NCBI GenBank assembly: GCA_016839955.1
Contig: JAEOTI010000231.1
Location: forward strand, 1-6,921
Source: Candidatus Hodarchaeota archaeon
GTDB lineage: Archaea; Asgardarchaeota; Heimdallarchaeia; Hodarchaeales; YT1-057
Reading direction: 5' to 3'
DNA length: 6,921 nt
Shown: positions 1-6,206 of the stretch, piece after piece
Numbering within the stretch: position 1 is the stretch's first letter
Layout of the letters: each line of letters starts with the position of its first letter
The notes under the pieces: generated by a model
Seen by the model: only the letters and a program-made list of their open reading frames with translations
Databases searched by the model: none
Told to the model about the DNA's origin: nothing
Translations under genes and position numbers: made by a program

Positions 1-1254
1 AATCGTCATTGGTGGTTTTTCAACACGAAAAATCTTATCTACAACGCTTAAATATCTCAGATCAGAAATTTCTGCGATTTGATATTGAATAAGTTGTTTA
101 AATGGGATTACTCCCATAACTAAGGAAGAAAAATTCGCAATATTTAATGAGATATTTACATCATAATCTTCTAGGTCTTCAACGATGTGAGCTTTTCCTT
201 CTTGAAAATCTATAACCATATTTTTATGATTCTCAGTTAAGAAGTTGTCCTGGATAGAAAGTTTGAGTTTAACCGTCTGCCCACCGAAATCATGGTCTTT
301 CAGAACTTCAAAGAGTTGAAGAGTATTGATGACCCGATACATTATCCCAACTCCTTGTTTGTTACATTCTTGGGAGGTCAAGAAAAAAAGTGGGTTGTCA
401 ACACGTGGATCATCAAGAAGATAATGGAAGAAATCATCCTGAGAACCATATTCGATTTTATTGATTTGATCATCTTGAATCTGCAAGAATGTCAAGAGTT
501 CTGCTAATGCCTTACGAGTTTCATAAATTAACTCCTGAATAATCAAGTCATTCTTAATGAAATTATCCGGGTCTGCTTTTTTAAACTGAAAAGCAAGATA
601 ACCTTGGATCTTCCCTTCGTTTTTATATCCAAAGACCTTCGTACTTTGAATTAATCGTTGATAATGGCGTTCTTTTCGTAAAATCATTCCATGAGTCTGA
701 TTTGCAAAACGATTGAAACATTCAGTCAAAAGGTTAATATCTTCTGATGTCAGAAATTCAATATTATTTTTTGTTGTTTTAGGTAATTCTCGAGGTTTGA
801 ATCGATAATTGTTCACTTTTTTTCCATAACCATACCCCATTTGTCGATAAAAGTTATGACGAAAGGGATAAAGGGCAGTTAAACATGTTTTCTTCTGATA
901 ATAATGATTATGGGCAAATTGCATCAAGTCTTTTGCTATATGTTCCTTCTTATGTAGTAAGTCTACACAAACATTAGCTACTCCCCCAACTTCGGTTTGA
1001 GTTTCAAAAACAGTCATTATAAAATCATATAAGATCATTCCACCAAGTAGTTGGTTATCGCGAAAGCATCCAAAGAAGTTGACATGTGGATGTTCATTGT
1101 GAAGTTTAACCCAACTTTCACGGTGTTTCTGTTTTTTCTCCTCATCATAATCGTCAGGTAGGGCTCCAGGATATGCTTTTGTCCAAACATCAACAAAAGA
1201 ATCAAAATCCTCATCAGTAAGTTTTCTAATAACATTTGGAGATTGTTGGTTCAT
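1..1254 (-). CDS. Eis-family N-acetyltransferase (GNAT + SCP2-like domain), 3' end cut by window
   Basis: Open from an ATG at 1254 to the window edge, giving 418 codons without a stop. The N-terminal half is a GNAT acetyltransferase. Residues about 89-113 form the strand and helix that normally hold acetyl-CoA (VGGVANVCVDLLHKKEHIAK). The stretch YPFRHNFYRQMGYGYG at about 129-144 matches the Eis-family segment before the second GNAT-like half, and Tyr136 aligns with the proposed general-acid tyrosine of mycobacterial Eis. From about residue 305 (MYRVINTLQLFE) the chain has the SCP2/sterol-carrier-like C-terminal domain of the family. Family members are cytoplasmic and acetylate amines, including aminoglycosides in Mycobacterium; the substrate here is unknown. 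The final visible residues (VEKPPMTI) resemble the usual tail, so only a few codons should be missing, but these carry the C-terminal carboxylate used as base in Eis. The canonical R-x-x-G-x-A loop reads K-K-E-H-I-A. No clear ribosome site precedes the ATG. Family call is firm, substrate is not. Confidence 0.9.
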   Translation of the reverse strand, partial: MNQQSPNVIRKLTDEDFDSFVDVWTKAYPGALPDDYDEEKKQKHRESWVKLHNEHPHVNFFGCFRDNQLLGGMILYDFIMTVFETQTEVGGVANVCVDLLHKKEHIAKDLMQFAHNHYYQKKTCLTALYPFRHNFYRQMGYGYGKKVNNYRFKPRELPKTTKNNIEFLTSEDINLLTECFNRFANQTHGMILRKERHYQRLIQSTKVFGYKNEGKIQGYLAFQFKKADPDNFIKNDLIIQELIYETRKALAELLTFLQIQDDQINKIEYGSQDDFFHYLLDDPRVDNPLFFLTSQECNKQGVGIMYRVINTLQLFEVLKDHDFGGQTVKLKLSIQDNFLTENHKNMVIDFQEGKAHIVEDLEDYDVNISLNIANFSSLVMGVIPFKQLIQYQIAEISDLRYLSVVDKIFRVEKPPMTI

Positions 1255-1313
1255 TTCAATCGAGAAGAAATGATTACGGATAGGTTTAGAATCTATGGGA
1301 TGGATGCAATCAA

Positions 1314-1321
1314 ATAATAAA
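1314..1321 (-). promoter_or_regulatory. Candidate TATA box for the Eis-like gene
   Basis: On the minus strand the sequence AAATTTATTATTTG (1311-1324) contains TTTATTAT at 1314-1321. Archaeal transcription would then start near 1292, leaving a leader of roughly 37 bases before the ATG at 1254. It lies in the 143-base gap after the repressor gene, suggesting the acetyltransferase has its own promoter. The region is AT-rich, so this could be chance. Confidence 0.3.
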
Positions 1322-1397
1322 TTTCATTATTTCTTTCAAAAATGGATTTTGTATTTTATTTTAGTCAGTTAGTGATTTTCAGCTAAAAGGAATAGAA

Positions 1398-2144
1398 TTA
1401 GTCTTCAAAAGGTTCAACAAGTAACAAAGACCCGACCTTTTTAGGAATAATAACCTCTTTTTGTGTATTTTCTTGAATGATGGAAAAAATCAAGAAATCT
1501 GAATTCGGTTGATTAGCCTTTAAATGAAGCTTCATTCCGAAAGTGAAACCCATCTGGTGCACCTGGCTCATAAATTCATCTGAATCCTCTAAAGTTCCTC
1601 GGAGAATTAGGTTCATTGGAGCTTGAAGTTTTGTCAGAATCTTATATTTGAGTTTTGGAATGTGACCACTTTTGGTAGGAATAGGCAAACCATGAGGACA
1701 CGCTGTTGGAGAATCTTTAATAAGTTTTTCTTCTATTCTATCAACTACTTTGTCAGAAAGGCTATGTTCTAAACGACAAGCTTCTCGATGGGCTTCCTCA
1801 ATAGGGAACCCTAAAATCTCAACCAAAAGCCGTTCTGCGAGACGATGTTTTCGGACCTGTGTTTTAGCGCGAACCAAACCCTTCTCGGTAAAACATACGC
1901 CTTTATAGGGTTGAAATTCAAGCCAAGGCCCCCCTCCTTTTTCGCTTGCTAATTTCCGGTTTATGGCATTTAAAACGGAAGAGTGAGCAGTAGTGTCGGA
2001 ACAAGATTGCATAAGTCTATTAATTAAGTCAGAAACGGCTATGAACTCATTTGAATATTCCGAATTTGTAATAGCTGTGTTCTGGAGTTGTAAATGAAGA
2101 AGAGCCTCTAAAATTTCTTCATCAGTAAAGGAAAGCTGTGACAT
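1398..2144 (-). CDS. DtxR/IdeR-family metal-dependent transcriptional repressor with FeoA-like domain
   Basis: A 248-residue protein. Residues about 6-90 form a winged helix-turn-helix about 20 residues longer than in DtxR. Next comes the dimerisation and metal domain: KHRLAERLLVEILG from about 99, then AHREACRLEHSLSD at about 118-131. By alignment with Corynebacterium DtxR, ancillary ligands are His100, Glu104 and His119, and primary-site ligands are Cys123, Glu126 and His127. Cysteine at the DtxR C102 position is typical of iron sensors (MntR-type proteins differ there). The DtxR Met10 position is Glu10. The segment ACPHGLPIP follows, then an SH3-like FeoA domain (about 165-245). Such proteins bind DNA when loaded with Fe(II) or Mn(II) and repress metal uptake. 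The reading frame continues upstream to a TTG at 2162 and an ATG at 2153, but the GAGG at 2154-2157 sits 9 bases before the ATG at 2144, so I chose that start. No metal-transport gene is in the window. Family call is very strong; the target genes are unknown. Confidence 0.93.
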   Translation of the reverse strand: MSQLSFTDEEILEALLHLQLQNTAITNSEYSNEFIAVSDLINRLMQSCSDTTAHSSVLNAINRKLASEKGGGPWLEFQPYKGVCFTEKGLVRAKTQVRKHRLAERLLVEILGFPIEEAHREACRLEHSLSDKVVDRIEEKLIKDSPTACPHGLPIPTKSGHIPKLKYKILTKLQAPMNLILRGTLEDSDEFMSQVHQMGFTFGMKLHLKANQPNSDFLIFSIIQENTQKEVIIPKKVGSLLLVEPFED

Positions 2145-2153
2145 TAACAACAT

Positions 2154-2157
2154 CCTC
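2154..2157 (-). promoter_or_regulatory. Ribosome binding site that decides the DtxR-family start
   Basis: GAGG on the minus strand, 9 bases before the ATG at 2144. It abuts the alternative ATG at 2153 directly and lies inside the coding stretch if the TTG at 2162 were used, so it supports only the 2144 start. Confidence 0.55.
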
Positions 2158-2194
2158 AGCAAATTTCTGAAATCACATTATCATTTTCACTGAT

Positions 2195-2202
2195 TATTTA
2201 TT
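2195..2202 (-). promoter_or_regulatory. Candidate TATA box for the DtxR-family gene
   Basis: Minus-strand AATAAATA inside CCTAAAATAATAAATAATCA (2191-2210). Archaeal spacing predicts a transcript start near 2172 and a leader of about 28 bases that would include the GAGG site, so promoter, ribosome site and start codon agree with one another. This is in the shared divergent region with the methyltransferase gene. Confidence 0.4.
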
Positions 2203-2278
2203 ATTTTAGGACCTTTTTTTATTCTCAACCTGAAAAACTTAGTTAGGATTTTTAACTCAGAAGCTTTTTTTTGTTGTC

Positions 2279-2298
2279 TATTCTTTGAACAAAGAATA
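2279..2298. promoter_or_regulatory. 20-base palindrome, candidate operator upstream of the methyltransferase gene
   Basis: Perfect 9-base inverted arms, TATTCTTTG (2279-2287) and CAAAGAATA (2290-2298), around the two bases AA. It ends about 16 bases before the TATA-like box and 41 bases before the methyltransferase ATG, in the divergent gap between the repressor and the methyltransferase. It is followed by AT-rich sequence with no T-run suited to a terminator, so a protein-binding site is more likely than a terminator. It does not match the TTAGG-type boxes known for DtxR proteins, so the binding protein is unknown. Confidence 0.45.
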
Positions 2299-2314
2299 TT
2301 AAGAAAAATCTCCG

Positions 2315-2322
2315 TTTAAAAA
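2315..2322 (+). promoter_or_regulatory. Candidate TATA box for the methyltransferase gene
   Basis: TTTAAAAA inside GTTTAAAAAATTAAAAG (2314-2330). Archaeal spacing places transcription start close to 2345, essentially at the ATG at 2340, and there is no ribosome site before that ATG. Together these suggest a leaderless message. Confidence 0.4.
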
Positions 2323-2339
2323 ATTAAAAGTTGGCTTAG

Positions 2340-4889
2340 ATGTCTTTAGAAAAGCATTCTGTGGAAAATAACAAAAATCAATTATTTCTAAATCATGTGA
2401 GTGCTTTGGAGAAATTATGTCAAGGATTTTTTGAAAACCCTAATAACCAAGTAAAGTGTACAACTTTAGAAATTATATTTAAAAACTCTCTTGTATTTCT
2501 ATATCGTCTTCTATTTGTTCTTAATTTAGAAATTAAAGGTATTTTACCTCTTAATGACGACCAATATTATTCAGATTACAGCTTGCAGAAGATATGTGAA
2601 GAAAGAAAAGACCAAATAGTAGAACATACTCCTTTATCAACGACATGTTGGCAAAAATTACAGAATTTGTTTAGATTGCTTAATGGTGATGATCCTTCAT
2701 TAAACAACACCTTAAATGTTGCAAAATATGGAGGAAGGTTATTCTCAGACCGAAATTATCCCTTTCTTAAGGAAAATGAGTTGACAGATCAGTTACTTTG
2801 TCAAGTCTTGGAAAAAATCTCACAATATTCTGATAAACGTTTAATCGACTATTCTTCGCTTGAATTTTATCAGTTAGGTGGATTTTATGATCAATTCTTG
2901 GAGTTACAGCCAAGATTAGATAAAGAAAGTAAAAAGATTTTCCTTGAATCCAACCGTAAGGACCGAAAAATAAGTGGTTCCTATTATAGTCCAGTTTCTA
3001 TCGTAAATTATATGAATAAAAATTGTTTACAAAGTACTTTCGAAAGAAAAGAAGATTTAGCTAGAGTGAATAATGAAATAGATTATGAACAGTATTTAAT
3101 AGAAATTTTGAGTCTGAAGGTTCTTGATCCTGCTATGGGATCCGGTTGTTTTTTAGTAGATTTTACAAGACAGGTCGCTTCTGAACTTGTGCGAATCACT
3201 CCAAATTTATCAGAAGGAAAAAATTCTCAAATTAAAGCATATTCAAAAGAAAGATTGTTCGCTCATTGGGTTAAAAAGGTTTTTGAAAATTGTATTTATG
3301 GTGTAGACATCAATTCAATGGCAGTAGAGTTAGCTAAAGCTGCTTTATGGCTTTTGATAGCACCACTAAATAGAGATCTACCCCGGTTGGATCATAATTT
3401 AAAATTAGGTAATTCTCTTGTAGGAGCTATAGAAGAAGATATTAGAGATGAGTTTGAAGATAACGATCTTGTTTTAGATTCAGCTAAAGGATTTGTTTGG
3501 AAGACTGAATTCCCTTCCGTTTTTGAAGGGGCTTCACCAGGATTTGATATTGTTGTAGGTAACCCCCCATACAGAAGTTTTGGGTTGGGTAGAGTCACAA
3601 AACTTAATTCAAGAACAGAAAAGTATTTACGAAAACATTTTCCACAAACAGCAGAGTATAAAGTAAGTATTTACGCCCTGTTTGTTGAAAAAGGGGTATC
3701 ACTTATAAAAAAGAATGGATTATTAAGTTTTGTACTTCCTGACAGTTATTTGACTGGTAGGTACTATTCAAAATTACGTTTTTTCTTATTGAATAAAACT
3801 ATTGAAAAATTCATATTGTTTTCAAGAGATTTTTGGTCAGGTGGGGATGTTGGTTTTCCTACGGTTATTCTGATCCGAAATAATGCTCCTGATCCTAGCC
3901 ATCAAATTGAATGGAAAATCCTGAAAGACCCTAAAGATTTACTAAACGATTTAGATCCAAACTTTATCATTCAATCCTCTCTTTTGAACAATAAGCGGTA
4001 CAGATTTCGTTTCATCCCAGAACAGATTAATGAGACAATTAAGAAAATGGAAACGTTAAGTACTAAATTTGGTGATTTCCTAGAATTTCACCATGGAATT
4101 CGTTCGAGAACAGGTGTTGGTAAGAAAAAAATAGTTAGTAATACAAAAAATAGTGATGCCTGGAAATCTGCTTTAATTCAAAGTAATGAAATTGATCAGT
4201 TTCGAATCAAAAAACCGGAAAATTTTATCAATGTGTCACCAGATCTTCTTTTTTCAGGAGGGTGGAATAAAAAACATATTGAAAGACCTAAAATTCTTAT
4301 CAGGAGAACTGGAGATAGAATAATTGCGGCTTTAGATAAGAATAACCTCTATCATACGAATGCTTTAATCTATGCTATTCCAAAACGTCAAGAGGTTAAT
4401 AATAACAAAATAGGTCAAAAAACGAAAAGAATCCCCTCTAAATCTACCAATTGGCTCCTTTTCTATCTAGCAATTTTAAATTCTACTATAATTAACTATT
4501 ATTATGAATGGACATCCATGAAGAAGGGTAGAGTTTTTCCTCAAATGGAAATTGATTTTCTAGAAGAAATCCCTTCACCATTTCAAGCAGACCTTGGAGA
4601 AGTGAAGATTGAAATTCCTAATAGGATATATAATTTAGGAGAGACAGAGAAAATAGAATTGATCGATAACCTTACAAACGATCAAATTTTTGTCTTGGTT
4701 AGTAAATTAGCACAAGAAATTGAAGATTTATTATTGAAAACGAGTAAAGACGATCCTCTTGGTTCTTTTATGCCTGAAAGTAAACTAAATCAAGACAAAG
4801 AAACCATAAAACGATCAATACAAGTCAGAAAAATGATTCTTGATCAAATTATATCGAGAAGACTCTACAAAATTCATTCTAAATTGTAG
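2340..4889 (+). CDS. Eco57I/TaqI-class N6-adenine DNA methyltransferase, type IIG-like without visible nuclease domain
   Basis: An 849-residue protein predicted to transfer a methyl group from S-adenosylmethionine to adenine N6 at a specific DNA site. Order of parts: a helical region about 45-215 (NSLVFLYRLLFVL from 49; YGGRLF 130-135); the SGSYYSPVSIVNYM segment 212-225 (motif X-like); motif I DPAMGSG at 263-269; a GVDINSMAVELAK strand-helix at 321-333; motif IV NPPY at 408-411; then a TaqI-like target-recognition and C-terminal region with RPKILIRRTGDRIIAALD at 649-666 and FPQMEIDFLEEIP at 733-745. The methylase core is intact. Typical single-chain restriction-modification relatives carry a PD-(D/E)xK nuclease before the helical region; here only about 45 residues precede it and I see no such motif. 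The codon before the ATG is an in-frame TAG, so the start cannot lie further upstream in this frame. The 3' end overlaps the convergent exonuclease gene by 16 bases. G+C is low (16, 17 and 22 of 60 in three lines counted by hand). It could be an orphan methylase, or the modification arm of a multi-gene system. Confidence 0.92.
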   Translation: MSLEKHSVENNKNQLFLNHVSALEKLCQGFFENPNNQVKCTTLEIIFKNSLVFLYRLLFVLNLEIKGILPLNDDQYYSDYSLQKICEERKDQIVEHTPLSTTCWQKLQNLFRLLNGDDPSLNNTLNVAKYGGRLFSDRNYPFLKENELTDQLLCQVLEKISQYSDKRLIDYSSLEFYQLGGFYDQFLELQPRLDKESKKIFLESNRKDRKISGSYYSPVSIVNYMNKNCLQSTFERKEDLARVNNEIDYEQYLIEILSLKVLDPAMGSGCFLVDFTRQVASELVRITPNLSEGKNSQIKAYSKERLFAHWVKKVFENCIYGVDINSMAVELAKAALWLLIAPLNRDLPRLDHNLKLGNSLVGAIEEDIRDEFEDNDLVLDSAKGFVWKTEFPSVFEGASPGFDIVVGNPPYRSFGLGRVTKLNSRTEKYLRKHFPQTAEYKVSIYALFVEKGVSLIKKNGLLSFVLPDSYLTGRYYSKLRFFLLNKTIEKFILFSRDFWSGGDVGFPTVILIRNNAPDPSHQIEWKILKDPKDLLNDLDPNFIIQSSLLNNKRYRFRFIPEQINETIKKMETLSTKFGDFLEFHHGIRSRTGVGKKKIVSNTKNSDAWKSALIQSNEIDQFRIKKPENFINVSPDLLFSGGWNKKHIERPKILIRRTGDRIIAALDKNNLYHTNALIYAIPKRQEVNNNKIGQKTKRIPSKSTNWLLFYLAILNSTIINYYYEWTSMKKGRVFPQMEIDFLEEIPSPFQADLGEVKIEIPNRIYNLGETEKIELIDNLTNDQIFVLVSKLAQEIEDLLLKTSKDDPLGSFMPESKLNQDKETIKRSIQVRKMILDQIISRRLYKIHSKL

Positions 4890-5821
4890 TAGTTATTCTT
4901 TATTAGCCAGATTAAGATTTCTGTTGCCATCGTTGCGTCTGTTAAAGCCCTATGTCCTGTCAATGGATGTTTTCGAACAATAATTGAATAAGCTTCGTCA
5001 AGGCGTGGGTATTTGTAATCATAGAGATCATGTGGAAGAGCACAAACAGGTTTTGCGACTTCCATAATACATGATAATCTTGTTTCAGGTAACAACCAAG
5101 GTTTTCGCTGTAAAAATCCACTATCAAAGTTAAGATTAAACGTTGTCCATTGGTTATCACCCAATGTTATTAGGAAATCTTGAGCTACTATGTCATGTTC
5201 TTGAGCCATTAAAATCTCATCAGGAGTAATCAAGCCTTCAATACATACCCAAGTCTTTTCAAGTCTCTCTTGTTGTAACCCAGGATTACAAAGGCTATTA
5301 AAAAGAGTCTGATACTGATATGTTTTACAATCTAAGGCAATTGCAGCTATTTCAACAATTTCATTGTTAGATGGATCTAATCCGGTTGTTTCTGTATCAA
5401 TAACTACAATTCTATCTTTATCCTCATTTCTCACTCTAATTTTCGCATAGTTTTGCCAATCTGATTTTGAATGTTCTTCGATTTTAAAATCTTGAAAGAA
5501 TTGTTGTTTAACTGGTTCCAAAAATAAGATTTTCTTATTCAGTGATTGTGCTAGTTGAATCTCATCAAAAACACCCTTCCCGATCCACCTTCGAACTGTC
5601 GTAGTAAAAATAACAATATCTGCTAAACGTACCTGGTCAAAAAAGACTTCCATATCTGTAGATTGTATTTTTGCTGGATTAATTATCTCTGATTCAGTAT
5701 AATTTTTCTCGATTACTTTCAATGCTTCTTTTTCCAATTGTGAACCATAAGTTACTAAAGGATGCGCGAAATAAATTAGCAATTTACACCTTTCCCAGGG
5801 TATTTTATCAAAATAAGACAT
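4874..5821 (-). CDS. Nucleoside deoxyribosyltransferase-like domain fused to DEDDh (DnaQ-like) 3'-5' exonuclease
   Basis: A 315-residue two-domain protein. Residues about 12-103 have the Rossmann-like alternation of nucleoside 2-deoxyribosyltransferase-type proteins: LLIYFAHP (14-21), EIINPAKI (45-52), the buried strand ADIVIFTTT (67-75), and GKGVFDEIQLAQ (81-92) followed by strand KKILFLEP. Glu87 falls where the catalytic glutamate lies in that family; the Asp-Ser pair usual just before it is absent. Residues about 135-312 are a complete DEDDh exonuclease: Exo I IDTETTGLDP (Asp142, Glu144), Exo II FNLNFDSGFL (Asp233), Exo III GHRALTDATMA (His290, Asp295). This domain should remove nucleotides from DNA or RNA 3' ends with two metal ions. 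A GTGAT 11 bases before the ATG is a weak ribosome site. The gene is convergent with the methyltransferase and overlaps its last 16 bases. The exonuclease call is very strong, the N-terminal fold call moderate, and the biological role (defence, repair or nucleotide processing) is inferred only. Confidence 0.92.
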   Translation of the reverse strand: MSYFDKIPWERCKLLIYFAHPLVTYGSQLEKEALKVIEKNYTESEIINPAKIQSTDMEVFFDQVRLADIVIFTTTVRRWIGKGVFDEIQLAQSLNKKILFLEPVKQQFFQDFKIEEHSKSDWQNYAKIRVRNEDKDRIVVIDTETTGLDPSNNEIVEIAAIALDCKTYQYQTLFNSLCNPGLQQERLEKTWVCIEGLITPDEILMAQEHDIVAQDFLITLGDNQWTTFNLNFDSGFLQRKPWLLPETRLSCIMEVAKPVCALPHDLYDYKYPRLDEAYSIIVRKHPLTGHRALTDATMATEILIWLIKNNYYNLE

Positions 5822-5871
5822 ATTGCAGAAAAATCACGAGAAAAGAATGATTTCAAATGATTTTTACGATT

Positions 5872-5888
5872 TCTCTTTTTAAAAGAGA
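5872..5888. promoter_or_regulatory. 17-base palindrome containing a TATA-like core upstream of the exonuclease gene
   Basis: Perfect 8-base arms TCTCTTTT (5872-5879) and AAAAGAGA (5881-5888) around one T. Read on the minus strand its centre is TTTTAAAAAG, a possible TATA box about 55 bases before the exonuclease ATG at 5821. A palindrome laid over a TATA box is a common layout for archaeal repression. The alternative is that it acts as a weak terminator or barrier after the small gene ending at 5956; in AT-rich DNA a chance origin also cannot be excluded. Confidence 0.35.
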
Positions 5889-5955
5889 CAAGCTTTTTTA
5901 GAGTTAATAAACCAAATATGTGTTTAAAAAAACTCAAAAGAAGTAAGAAAAATCA

Positions 5956-6192
5956 CTATAGATCATTATTTGAGGTTTCAATAAGAAGTTCAGGAGCAAC
6001 CTGTTGAATAAAAGATCGCATCCACTTTACAACTGGAGCAAGTTCCTTTATTTTTTTTGGATCTAGTGTTTTTAGTCGTCTTTCAAATATTTGTCGAGAA
6101 CAATTAAAAGAGAGGATTAAGTCGGAGGATATTTTCGAATCTTCCGGAGTAAGAAAAATACTCGTCATTTCGTTTTCGTAATCCACTTTCAT
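5956..6192 (-). CDS. Small unrecognised protein (78 residues)
   Basis: I do not recognise the family. The product is 78 residues, charged, without a signal peptide, membrane segment or cysteine-pair zinc motif (one Cys, at 31). The middle and C-terminal parts look helical: SDLILSFNCSRQIFERRLKTL (about 23-43) and KKIKELAPVVKWMRSFIQQV (about 46-65). The start is supported by GGTGA at 6202-6206, 9 bases before the ATG at 6192, within GGGGTGAAGGG; this is the main reason to think the gene is real. It lies 134 bases upstream of the exonuclease fusion on the same strand, so it may be co-transcribed with it or be a separate unit whose transcript ends in the T-rich stretch after 5956. Size and position would suit a small regulator, antitoxin-like partner or accessory protein, but nothing in the residues shows which. 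Confidence 0.55.
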   Translation of the reverse strand: MKVDYENEMTSIFLTPEDSKISSDLILSFNCSRQIFERRLKTLDPKKIKELAPVVKWMRSFIQQVAPELLIETSNNDL

Positions 6193-6201
6193 TTAAACCC
6201 T

Positions 6202-6206
6202 TCACC
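6202..6206 (-). promoter_or_regulatory. Ribosome binding site of the 78-residue gene
   Basis: Minus-strand GGTGA, matching the archaeal and bacterial anti-Shine-Dalgarno end (…TCACC), with 9 bases to the ATG at 6192. Confidence 0.5.

Noticed and set aside
292..507. 71-codon open frame on plus
   Set aside because: It is antisense to the Eis-like coding sequence, which has clear family motifs through this stretch.
2241..2257. AGTTA-N7-TAACT inverted repeat in the divergent gap as a DtxR-type box
   Set aside because: Arms are only 5 bases and the match to the TTAGG-type consensus is partial; not distinguishable from chance.
2526..2550. Glu-Ile-Lys (residues 64-66) in the methyltransferase as a possible PD-(D/E)xK nuclease remnant
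   Set aside because: It lies in the helix that aligns with the conserved FLYRLLF…ILP segment of the family, with no preceding acidic strand.
2300..5954. 11-base direct repeat TAAGAAAAATC at 2300-2310 and 5944-5954, flanking the methyltransferase and exonuclease genes, possibly an insertion duplication
   Set aside because: Low-complexity A-rich word in AT-rich DNA (a near copy also occurs near 6151); no recombinase or terminal inverted repeats support it.
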